Origin: Candidatus Solibacter sp.
Lineage (GTDB): Bacteria; Acidobacteriota; Terriglobia; Bryobacterales; Bryobacteraceae
Length of the DNA: 8,630 nucleotides
Direction of reading: 5' to 3'
Assembly (NCBI GenBank): GCA_017883355.1
Contig: JADGNS010000140.1
Location: 1 to 8,630 of the forward strand
Every line of letters starts with the position of its first letter. The first letter of the stretch is position 1. The position numbers and the translations under genes are program-made. Shown in pieces: positions 1 through 6,314 of the stretch. The notes beneath the pieces were generated by a model. The model ran no database searches. It was not told where the DNA came from and saw only the letters and a program-made list of their open reading frames with translations.

Positions 1-1518
1 GTGCACCACCTTGCGCTGCCCGATGATCGGTTCGTCGATACCTCCCAGCGTGACGTGCCCGTTCACGCTGGAGATTTCCAGTTCCACGTGCATGGAGACG
101 TCGCCGTTATCGTGCACCCGCGGACTGATGTCCACATTAACGCCAACGTCGATATAGGTGAACTGCGTGTTGACCAGCGCGCTAACGGTGGCGGTGCCGG
201 CTCCGGAGGAATAGCTTCCAGTGGCGGTGGGCTGGCGATCACCAATCTTGAGGGTGGCCTTGATGCTATCGACAGCGCGCAGTTGGGGCGCCTGGAGGAC
301 GCGCGTGCCGGCATCGCTCATCACGGCTTGGAGCAGGGCGCCGGGTAACGAAACGGAGAAATCGGCGCTGGCAAGGTGCCCGAGCGAGGAGAGCGGAATG
401 GTGGAGGCTGTCGTAGAGGTGGTGCTGGTGGTCGTGGTGGAAGTGGTGGATGTCGATGTGGATGTGGGGGTTTGGATTGAGGCGCGCGGCGAGAAGTTGA
501 CGGGCACGCTGAGGCCGGTGGAGGCAAGGGCGGCGGTGATTTTCCGGCTGAAGACCTGGCTGGCTTCAAGCACTAGCATGTCCACAACCACCTCGCTCCT
601 AGGCTTGTCGAGATCGGCAATCAGCGCGGCGGCCAGCGCAATCTTGTCGGCTTCGCCGCGGGCGATAATGGCGTACTGCGTGCTGTACGACATGACCCGC
701 TGGAGATCCGCCATGGAGCGCACCGTATTGATGATCTCCTGGATTTCCTGCGGAGTATTCACGTTGGAAAGATAGAAGACGCGGGTCACCTGCGCTTCGT
801 AATCGCGGCGCTTATTGGCGTTATCGTTGGTTACGAACACGGTATTTTGCGAGAGAGCCTTCCAGAAGGACTTGCTCAGCAAGGCGAGGTGATCCAGCGC
901 CTGTGTCGGGGTTACGCCGTCGAGAGTCAGCGAGAGATTCTTGCCGGGCTGATATTCGGGATCGAAAAGGACGTTCATGCCGGCATATTTGCCGACGGTT
1001 TCAAAGAGCACCTTTGGCGATTGGTTGACCATGGTCAGGGTGATTGCGCCGTTCGTGCCCGCCTGGAGTTCGGGCACGGGCAGTATACGGTCGCGCTCCT
1101 CCTCCTGCTCTTGTTTCATACGCTCCAGCGGCGTGAGGCGGTCGTTGTTCCGCACCATCACCCGGGTGGCGGCGAGTTCCTGTGAAGCGGCAGCAAGCGC
1201 GGGCGCAAGCGCGTGGGCCCTCTCGAATTCGGCGAGCGCTTCAGCGGCGCGACCCTGCGCGCGCGCCTGCTGGCCGAGAGAAATATGCGCGTCGGCGGCC
1301 TGGAATGCGGCCTTTTCGGCGGCCATCTGGTAGAGTATTTCGGCCGGGTCCTGGGCCAGCGCCAGGCGATAAGATGCGAGCGCGGCATCCCATTGTTTGC
1401 GCGCCGCGCAGGCGCGGCCCTCGGCCAGATAGCGATCTCCCTGAAGGGTGCGCGCGGCCAGAGGCGTGGTGGCGACAAGCAGTATACACGCAACGGTGAC
1501 GCAGATTGAGTTTCTCAT
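1..1518 (-). CDS. Secretin (GspD/PilQ-type outer-membrane channel) with N-terminal TPR block, 3'-truncated by window
   Basis: The reading frame is open from the ATG at 1518 to position 1 (506 codons) with no stop, so the C-terminus lies outside the window. Secretins form the multimeric outer-membrane pore of type II secretion and type IV pilus systems. Visible parts: a signal peptide (residues 1-22, ending TTPLAA); TPR-like helices around 27-118 (QWDAALASYRLALAQDP, AAEALAEFERAHALAP); a charged linker near 133-143 (MKQEQEEERDR); an N0/STN-like domain about 157-232; an N1 (secretin_N/NolW-like) domain about 240-305 ending in IADLDKP; a Ser/Thr tract 350-374; and the start of the secretin domain from about 386, with RVLQAPQLRAVD, KATLKIGDR and TYIDVGVNVDISPRV. 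The TPR-secretin architecture is common in Acidobacteriota. No good Shine-Dalgarno sequence precedes the ATG; it was chosen because the signal peptide follows directly. The family call is firm; which secretion or pilus system it serves cannot be told from here. Confidence 0.9.
   Translation of the reverse strand, partial: MRNSICVTVACILLVATTPLAARTLQGDRYLAEGRACAARKQWDAALASYRLALAQDPAEILYQMAAEKAAFQAADAHISLGQQARAQGRAAEALAEFERAHALAPALAAASQELAATRVMVRNNDRLTPLERMKQEQEEERDRILPVPELQAGTNGAITLTMVNQSPKVLFETVGKYAGMNVLFDPEYQPGKNLSLTLDGVTPTQALDHLALLSKSFWKALSQNTVFVTNDNANKRRDYEAQVTRVFYLSNVNTPQEIQEIINTVRSMADLQRVMSYSTQYAIIARGEADKIALAAALIADLDKPRSEVVVDMLVLEASQVFSRKITAALASTGLSVPVNFSPRASIQTPTSTSTSTTSTTTTSTTSTTASTIPLSSLGHLASADFSVSLPGALLQAVMSDAGTRVLQAPQLRAVDSIKATLKIGDRQPTATGSYSSGAGTATVSALVNTQFTYIDVGVNVDISPRVHDNGDVSMHVELEISSVNGHVTLGGIDEPIIGQRKVVH
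398..471 (-). repeat. Ser/Thr-rich low-complexity tract in the secretin gene
   Basis: About 25 codons (residues 350-374) encode almost only Thr and Ser, with alternating STST and TTTT runs. The DNA is a quasi-repeat of ACC/TCC-type codons. The tract falls between the N1 domain and the secretin core, where related proteins have a variable linker, so it probably acts as a flexible periplasmic spacer. Such a tract can change length by slippage between strains. Confidence 0.75.
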
Positions 1519-1730
1519 ATGGGCACAAGTAGATAGAGGTCAGGAGCGCGGCGGGGGGCTGCGCCAGCTTCTCACGCCGGCCGGTCGATGAGCTGTCCCG
1601 CGTTTCCTGCTTCTACTGGGGTGACGAGGCGAGCCAGGAATGCGCGCAGCAGGCGCGAGACATCTTAGCAAACCTTAACAGAGCAGCCACTGTCTGCATG
1701 TCCTGTCAGGTTGGCGGGGTTCAGGATGTC

Positions 1731-1922
1731 TCCCGCGGCATGCACACGATCACCCGCACGCCGGATGACGTCCGCGGGCCGTCCGATTCCCGGGTGTGGT
1801 CCCAAAGCGCCCACCAGGGTGGACCAGCGGTCGAGCACGATCAACGCGCCGCGGCGGTGCGTGTCCAGCGTCAGATCACAAGCGGACGCCGACCCCTTCC
1901 GGTTGGCCACCTTACGGTGCAG
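1731..1922 (-). pseudogene. Possible decayed ISL3-type transposase fragment
   Basis: One minus-strand frame reads through residues such as NRKG, then LTLDTHRRGALIVLDRWS, LVGALGPHPGI and VIRRAGDRVHAAG. Order and spacing resemble the stretch of ISL3-family transposases that runs from a W-x-x-RKG element through D-x-x-x-RR, L-x-DR and HPG to an R-DRAG-Y motif. The match is by eye, is only about 64 residues long, and lacks the zinc ribbon and the rest of the catalytic domain. No terminal inverted repeats or target duplications were seen. It could equally be a chance frame in GC-rich DNA, so this is a weak call. Confidence 0.22.
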
Positions 1923-2010
1923 CCACACGGTGGCCGTATGCAGTCGGCCGAGAGAGAATCTACCAGCACGGCGACGCAGGCGAAGAACTGCGAATCGCTG
2001 AATTGACAAC

Positions 2011-2025
2011 GCGTGATGCGCACGC
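2011..2025 (-). terminator. Small hairpin downstream of the receptor gene
   Basis: GCGTG at 2011-2015 pairs with CACGC at 2021-2025 around a 5-nt loop, about 10 nt beyond the receptor stop codon. An alternative pairing of ACGCG (2009-2013) with CGCGT (2028-2032) is possible. The downstream sequence on the minus strand has only scattered T residues, so intrinsic termination is not assured. It may only be a 3'-end stabiliser. Confidence 0.25.
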
Positions 2026-2035
2026 CGCGCGTAGC

Positions 2036-5017
2036 CTAGAACCCGAACCTTAATTGCACATCGATCTTGCGGTTGTAAGTCCCAGACCCGCCGCCCATGG
2101 GACCGAAGCCGCCGCCCAAACTGCGGTACTGCCCGAAGAACGGAGAAGAGAGATCGCCGCTCGGCGCCGCATAGTTGGCGTGATTGATCGCGTTCTGGGC
2201 GTTCAAGCTCAATGTCAGCGTGTAGTTCCGCGTCGGGCTCCCGCCCATGCCGCCCATCATGCCCGGGGGCGGTCCGCCCGCCATCATGCCTCCCGGAGGC
2301 CCGCCACCGCCGGGTCCTCCGCCGCCGGGAGGCGGTCCGCCGCCCCCCGGTCCACCGCCCGGTCCTCCGCCCATCGGGCCACCGGGTCCGAATAGCCCAC
2401 CTTCATTCTTTCCGCGAAACACCCATACGCGGCTGAGCCGCAGCATGACGTTCACGCTGCCAGGTCCACGGCCGTAATTGCGCCCGATGGTCGCAGTACC
2501 GGGCGCGGGATTCAGGTTGAAGCATCCAAATGCGGCGGTAGACACCAGGCCGCTTCCGGAACAGTTGCCGGAACTCACCAGCGCGGGCCGCTCGGCTGGC
2601 ACGCCGTCGCCGTTAGTGTCGCGGCCGGTGGTGATGTTATACGGCGATCCGCTGGAGATCACGATGAACGGGCTTACGCTCAATTGCAGCGGCAGCGGCA
2701 GGGACGACCCCAGCAGCACTCGATGCCGCACGTCGGCAAATCCCGAAGGACCCCATTCCGACCGCAGGTTGTAAGGGTCGGCCGGCTGTCCCTCGGCGTC
2801 GCTCTTCCCGTAGGAGAGCGCGTAGAAGCCGAACAGGAACAGTTTCTTGTAGTTCACCATCGGGCTCACCATGAGCTGGTGCGTCCGGCTGAAGCCGCTC
2901 GATTCGGTCAGGGTGCGGATCTGCTGGTCGCCAAATGGATACTGGCCTCCGATCGGCGTGTTGATGTTGCGCGACCGCTGCACGTGTACGCCGCGCGCCT
3001 CCTGATAGTTCATGCTGAACCGCAGGTAGGAATTCACCTGCCGGTCCACGCCGGTGCTCAATTGATAAGTACGCGGCGATTGCAGCCCGCTGTCCACGAA
3101 TTGCAGTTGCTGCGGCTGTTTGCCGGATGCGAGCGAGGCCAGGCTCGGAATCGTGGGGAAGAAGGACGGGTTAAAGATCGCATAGGATTGCTGTGTGACT
3201 CCGTTAAAGCGCAACGATTGCAGGATCGTGTTCTCGGAAGTGCGGTCGAAGAACGTGCCAACTCCGGCGCGCAGCACTGTCTTGGCGGGAGTACTACCTT
3301 TAGCGTCGATACCCCACGCGATGCTCAAGCGTGGCGCCACATTCTTCCAGTCGCCGAGGTTCGTCTGCGCCTCGTAGCGGAGTCCATAGCTGAGCGTGAA
3401 GTTGCTGCGCACGCGCCAATCGTCGGTCCAGAAGGCGCCCACGTCGAGTTGTGAGATCGAAGTGGTCGGCGTTCCGGCGCCGAGGCTGAACTGGTACGCG
3501 CCGCCGCCCAGTTGGCGTATCTGCGCGTCGGCATACCCGGCTTTCTGGAAGAGAAGCGTGCGGCGATACACTTCGAGCGCGGTGAGTGGAATGGACGTGC
3601 CCGAGACCGGTTGATTGTTGCTGTCGAGTTGCGGACCAGTGCCACCCTGGAAGGTGAAAGTGCCGCCGAAATTGTTCATCGACGTGCTATCGGTGAACGA
3701 TTGCCTGACGCGCGCTCCCCACTTGGTGGTATGTTTTCCGTGTGTGAAGGTCGAAGTGTTGGTCAATTCCCAGCGCTTGACCACGCTTCCCGAGTTGCCC
3801 ACCTGGGCGCCGCCGCCGGTAAACGCGCCCTGTACCGAAATCCCGATATCGTTCGAACCGCCAGTCGATTCCGAAGCCGAACGCATGAATTGAAACCGTG
3901 TCTCATTGATGACCCGCGGGCTGAGAATGGAGGTTTCGGTTGCCTGCAAGGTATTCTCCGAGGACGAACTGTTGTAGGCCCGCGACGCCAGATTGAAACT
4001 TCCCACGCCCTGGTTCTCAAAGCTCGATCGCGTGTTCTGGTAACGTATCGTCAGGTTGTTGTTAGTGCTGATGGCGTAGTCGAGGCGCGGGCTAAGGGTG
4101 GTGAAGGTCTGGGGCGTCAGGATGGCTTGGTTCACCGATTGGGGAAGCAGGTTGCTATCCAGCGTGGTGGCCAGCACAAATGCATTTTCCGTGGTGCCGC
4201 GGCGATTGGCGTCGAACCCGAAGGACGCCTTGCCTTTCTTCACCGGTCCGCTCAAGTTGAATCCGATCATGTCCTGTTTGTAGGGCGGGCGCTTGGACTG
4301 TGTCAGCAGCGGACTCCGCGAATTGAGCGCCTCCTTGTTGTACTGGAGGCTGGCGGAGCCATGGAAGGTGTCGGTTCCGGGTCGTGTGAAGATTTCGATT
4401 CGGCCGAAGCCAGGCCGCTCATACTCCGGCGAAAAGGGATTCGAGTTGATACGAATCTCGCGGATCGACGACTTGTTCGGCAGGTTTCCGCCGGTGAATC
4501 CATCGATGTAGATCTGGCCGCCGTTGGGCCCCGCCCCGGGTCCCGCCATCGCCTGCAGTTGCTGCGAGAGAACGTCGGGATCGTCGGAGAGAGCCTCGAT
4601 CTGCTTGTCGCGGAGCACGATCGCGCCGCCGTTATTGGAGGCATCGGCAGTAACCTTGCCTAGGTCGTCATCCACGTTAAGCGTCTGAGCGTCCGCCTGG
4701 ATGACGAGTTGAATGTCCAGAGTGACCGGTGCGGCGATGTCCAAGTTCAGACGTTCGAATATGGCAAAGCCTTTAGCTCCGGCGCGCACCGTATACTTGC
4801 CGGGGCGCAGCGAATCGATCGTGTAATGCCCCAGGCTATCGGCGGCTGCCCGCCGGTCGCCACCCGGACCACGCACTTGCACCATGGCGCCGGGCACCAA
4901 CGCGCCCGATGGATCGGTGATAGTCCCGCGCAATGTCGGCGGCGCATCCTGCGCCAACGCCCCTGCGGCAACGCCGAAGAGTAAGAGACAGAGATAGAAA
5001 TCGCGTACGGTTTTCAT
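2036..5017 (-). CDS. TonB-dependent-receptor-like outer-membrane protein with carboxypeptidase-regulatory domain
   Basis: A complete 993-residue outer-membrane barrel protein of the Oar-like type that is abundant in Acidobacteriota. The signal peptide covers residues 1-22/23 (LLLFGVAAGALAQ). A carboxypeptidase-regulatory/Cna-B-like beta-sandwich follows at about 28-107 (LRGTITDPSGALVPGAMVQV, YTIDSLRPGKYTVRA). A plug-like domain spans about 126-220 (GGQIYIDGFTGGNLPNKSSI, then REIRINSNPFSPEYERPGFG, then a GTDTFHG element). The rest is beta-barrel strands, ending in QLRFGF, whose terminal Phe fits the BAM-recognised beta-signal. I saw no clear TonB box and no SusD partner gene next to it, so the substrate is unknown. 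Residues 873-926 form a Gly/Pro/Met-rich insert just before the last strands, and a shorter GGFGPMGGGSG element lies near the end. The DUF5666 gene lies 40 nt upstream on the same strand, suggesting co-transcription. A weak AAGG lies 11 nt before the ATG. Transport is assumed from the fold; a structural or adhesion role is also possible. Confidence 0.92.
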   Translation of the reverse strand: MKTVRDFYLCLLLFGVAAGALAQDAPPTLRGTITDPSGALVPGAMVQVRGPGGDRRAAADSLGHYTIDSLRPGKYTVRAGAKGFAIFERLNLDIAAPVTLDIQLVIQADAQTLNVDDDLGKVTADASNNGGAIVLRDKQIEALSDDPDVLSQQLQAMAGPGAGPNGGQIYIDGFTGGNLPNKSSIREIRINSNPFSPEYERPGFGRIEIFTRPGTDTFHGSASLQYNKEALNSRSPLLTQSKRPPYKQDMIGFNLSGPVKKGKASFGFDANRRGTTENAFVLATTLDSNLLPQSVNQAILTPQTFTTLSPRLDYAISTNNNLTIRYQNTRSSFENQGVGSFNLASRAYNSSSSENTLQATETSILSPRVINETRFQFMRSASESTGGSNDIGISVQGAFTGGGAQVGNSGSVVKRWELTNTSTFTHGKHTTKWGARVRQSFTDSTSMNNFGGTFTFQGGTGPQLDSNNQPVSGTSIPLTALEVYRRTLLFQKAGYADAQIRQLGGGAYQFSLGAGTPTTSISQLDVGAFWTDDWRVRSNFTLSYGLRYEAQTNLGDWKNVAPRLSIAWGIDAKGSTPAKTVLRAGVGTFFDRTSENTILQSLRFNGVTQQSYAIFNPSFFPTIPSLASLASGKQPQQLQFVDSGLQSPRTYQLSTGVDRQVNSYLRFSMNYQEARGVHVQRSRNINTPIGGQYPFGDQQIRTLTESSGFSRTHQLMVSPMVNYKKLFLFGFYALSYGKSDAEGQPADPYNLRSEWGPSGFADVRHRVLLGSSLPLPLQLSVSPFIVISSGSPYNITTGRDTNGDGVPAERPALVSSGNCSGSGLVSTAAFGCFNLNPAPGTATIGRNYGRGPGSVNVMLRLSRVWVFRGKNEGGLFGPGGPMGGGPGGGPGGGGPPPGGGGPGGGGPPGGMMAGGPPPGMMGGMGGSPTRNYTLTLSLNAQNAINHANYAAPSGDLSSPFFGQYRSLGGGFGPMGGGSGTYNRKIDVQLRFGF
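2240..2401 (-). repeat. Gly/Pro/Met-rich low-complexity insert in the receptor barrel
   Basis: This 162-bp, 54-codon segment encodes receptor residues 873-926. It is built from GGGP, GGPP and PGMM-type units, with Met doublets towards its end (GGMMAGG, PGMMGGMGG). The DNA is an imperfect repeat of GGC/GGA/CCG-type codons. It interrupts the barrel between the strand ending VWVFRGKNE and the strand starting RNYTLTLSLN, so it is most likely a long loop. The frame stays open on both sides, so it is part of the protein and not a frameshift artefact. Confidence 0.85.
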
Positions 5018-5038
5018 GTGGAGTAGTGCCTTGTCGAT

Positions 5039-5055
5039 GCGGACGCCAGGTCCGC
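5039..5055 (-). promoter_or_regulatory. Intercistronic GC-rich hairpin between the DUF5666 gene and the receptor gene
   Basis: GCGGAC (5039-5044) is a perfect inverted repeat of GTCCGC (5050-5055) with a 5-nt loop. It starts 2 nt after the DUF5666 stop codon and lies wholly inside the 40-nt spacer. There is no T-run after it, so it is unlikely to be a full terminator. It could protect the upstream mRNA or set a different expression level for the two genes. Confidence 0.4.
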
Positions 5056-5057
5056 GA

Positions 5058-6209
5058 TTAGAAGATGATTCCGCCGAGGCCGAGCGAACTCAGATCGCCC
5101 ATGCCGCCTCCCATACCCATGCCGCCCATACCGCCCATACTGCCGCTGGCGCCCCCGCGGCCTCCTCCCGACGCCGCCGCCATTTGCAGCAACGCTTCCG
5201 CGTTGCCCAGTAGCAGGATTGCCGTGATGTGATCGCTCTTCGCGTTCGAAGCGCTCGAGACAACGATTGTCTCGCCGGCCTTCAAGTCTTCGATCCTCGC
5301 TTGCGGCATGCGCTCCACGATCTGTCCGATGTCGAATCCGCCCGGCGCGCCCGGCATGCCGCGGCCGCCCTGCGGCGCACCGCCCGGCATGCCACCAGGC
5401 ATACCGCCTGGGGGACCTCCCCGCCCGCCGATCATCATCGCAGCCATGTCCGGCATCCGTTTCAACTGCGAATCCGCGGTCAAGCGGATCACCAGGCTCT
5501 TCTTGCCCGTCAGTTCCTTGACCGTGACTTCTTTCGTTTCCGGGTTGATTGCGGTAATGGTCCCGCCCTTGACCATGAACGTGCCGAAAACCACTTCGTC
5601 CGCCTGTACCTGCGCCCCGTCCTCGCTCTTCGTGCCGCGCGCGCGCAGTTGATCCCCGGGCGCGACGTCCGCAAGCTTCGCTTCGACCGCATCGCTGAAC
5701 TTCACCGAGTCGGCCGAGTACTTCTTGAAGGTAGTTTTCGGCCCGACCGTCACAGTCGCCTGCGTCTCGCCCGTCAGACCTCGAATCTTGAGCACGATCT
5801 CGTCGCCCTTGTGCGATGCCACGATCCCGTTCACACCGCGCCGTGTCCATTCCAGACGATCCGCTTCATTACGCTTGGAAATATCGGTGGCAGACATGAC
5901 GATAATCCGCAGCGCCCCGCCCGCCTCGCCATCCATCGTTAGCAGCACGCGATCGCCGATTGCCACGTCGGACACCTGCACCGACACCGCCTTCTTCAGA
6001 TCCTTCTCTCCCGGAACGATGCGTTGCGCGATGGTGTCGGGGGTGAGCCTGGCGGCGACGGATTGTCCGTTATCGGCCTTGACCACAATGGACGGCGTTC
6101 CCGTTCCAAACCCCGCGACCGTGCCTACCATCGAGGTGGCCGCGGGCTGGGCCGCGCACGAAAACGCCACGGCCAGTGCGGACAGCGCCTGGATTGCTAG
6201 GTTCTTCAT
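5058..6209 (-). CDS. Exported DUF5666-type protein with three repeated beta modules and Gly/Met-rich segments
   Basis: A complete 383-residue protein. The N-terminus is a signal peptide (MKNLAIQALSALAVAFSCAA). Cys18 lies in AFSC, a poor lipobox, so a soluble periplasmic or secreted form is at least as likely as a lipoprotein. Three related modules can be aligned by eye: about 27-109 (MVGTVAGFGTG, VSDVAIGDRVLL), 125-206 (GVNGIVASHKGD, LADVAPGDQLRARGT) and 210-334 (TFMVKGGTITAINPET, IEDLKAGETIVVSSAS). Each runs from a G-x-(I/V) strand to an ADV-x-PGD-type turn, the pattern of DUF5666 proteins, whose function is unknown. Residues 261-291 (Gly/Pro/Met-rich) interrupt module 3, and residues 348-371 form a Gly/Met-rich tail before the final LGGIIF. 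A strong GGAGGA precedes the ATG. It is the first gene of a likely operon with the receptor and is divergent from the two-component system. The family call is good; no biochemical role can be given. Confidence 0.85.
   Translation of the reverse strand: MKNLAIQALSALAVAFSCAAQPAATSMVGTVAGFGTGTPSIVVKADNGQSVAARLTPDTIAQRIVPGEKDLKKAVSVQVSDVAIGDRVLLTMDGEAGGALRIIVMSATDISKRNEADRLEWTRRGVNGIVASHKGDEIVLKIRGLTGETQATVTVGPKTTFKKYSADSVKFSDAVEAKLADVAPGDQLRARGTKSEDGAQVQADEVVFGTFMVKGGTITAINPETKEVTVKELTGKKSLVIRLTADSQLKRMPDMAAMMIGGRGGPPGGMPGGMPGGAPQGGRGMPGAPGGFDIGQIVERMPQARIEDLKAGETIVVSSASNAKSDHITAILLLGNAEALLQMAAASGGGRGGASGSMGGMGGMGMGGGMGDLSSLGLGGIIF
5097..5168 (-). repeat. Gly/Met-rich C-terminal tail of the DUF5666 protein
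   Basis: Codons 348-371 encode units such as GGMGGMGMGGGMG, made from near-identical GGC-GGT-ATG triplets. The tail is followed by a short hydrophobic end (LSSLGLGGIIF). Similar GGM units occur in the receptor insert encoded next door. Confidence 0.8.
5337..5429 (-). repeat. Gly/Pro/Met-rich insert inside module 3 of the DUF5666 protein
   Basis: Codons 261-291 encode GGRGGPPGGMPGGMPGG followed by further GAPQGG and GMPGAPGG units. The segment sits between RMPDMAAMMI and FDIGQIVERMPQARIEDL. This places it in a loop of the third repeat module, because modules 1 and 2 have no such insert at the same place. Confidence 0.8.
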
Positions 6210-6212
6210 CTC

Positions 6213-6218
6213 TCCTCC
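6213..6218 (-). promoter_or_regulatory. Strong Shine-Dalgarno sequence of the DUF5666 gene
   Basis: GGAGGA, continuing as GAG directly before the ATG at 6209-6207, is the best ribosome-binding site in the window and fixes the start of this gene. Spacing is slightly short (3-4 nt from the core). Confidence 0.7.
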
Positions 6219-6251
6219 AGTACACCGTCAAATGGCCCCGTCGACTATTAA

Positions 6252-6263
6252 GTTTTGTAAAAC
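6252..6263. promoter_or_regulatory. Inverted repeat in the divergent control region (candidate operator)
   Basis: GTTTTGTAAAAC has perfect 5-bp arms around a central GT and is AT-rich within a GC-rich region. It lies midway between the divergent DUF5666 and response-regulator starts. It contains one GTAAA. The CpxR box of enterobacteria is a direct repeat of GTAAA-type half-sites, and a second half-site at the usual spacing is absent. Binding of the adjacent regulator here is therefore only a suggestion. Confidence 0.3.
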
Positions 6264-6293
6264 ACGCCGCTTCCCCACGCTTCCGGTGTGCGA

Positions 6294-6299
6294 TATAAG
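6294..6299 (+). promoter_or_regulatory. Candidate -10 element for the two-component operon
   Basis: TATAAG matches the sigma-70 -10 consensus at 5 of 6 positions. The hexamer 17 bp upstream (TTCCCC) is a poor -35. Transcription from here would start about 9 nt before the ATG at 6315, giving an almost leaderless message. That would fit the lack of a clear Shine-Dalgarno sequence before this gene. Confidence 0.28.
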
Positions 6300-6314
6300 A
6301 GAGTGAAGCACCCC

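Larger units (their letters stand above)
1519..2035. other. Intergenic region of about 0.5 kb without a convincing intact gene
   Basis: This stretch separates the stop of the receptor gene from the start of the secretin gene, both on the minus strand. Several overlapping open frames of about 100 codons exist on both strands, as expected in GC-rich DNA. None has a good start, a Shine-Dalgarno sequence or a clean family match. It must hold the secretin promoter, but I could not find a persuasive -35/-10 pair. A possible transposase relic (1731-1922) and a small hairpin (2011-2025) are listed separately. Confidence 0.7.

Noticed and set aside
2240..2401. The repeated GGC/CCG-type triplets as a possible CRISPR or intergenic repeat array
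   Set aside because: There are no regular spacers, the repeat unit is codon-sized and imperfect, and the receptor frame stays open through it, so it is coding low-complexity sequence.
3512..4663. 383-codon open frame on the plus strand, opposite the receptor gene
   Set aside because: It is antisense to a clearly real receptor gene with signal peptide, plug and barrel signature. Its product has no recognisable domain, and long antisense frames are common in GC-rich coding DNA.
5014..5850. 278-codon frame on the minus strand, shifted relative to the DUF5666 gene and ending at the receptor start
   Set aside because: The product is almost all Arg, Gly, Asp and Ala, a typical out-of-frame reading of GC-rich DNA. 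The overlapping DUF5666 frame has a signal peptide and repeated modules.
6210..6314. A full CpxR tandem box (two GTAAA half-sites) in the divergent region
   Set aside because: Only one GTAAA (6257-6261) is present; no second half-site at the expected spacing was found.
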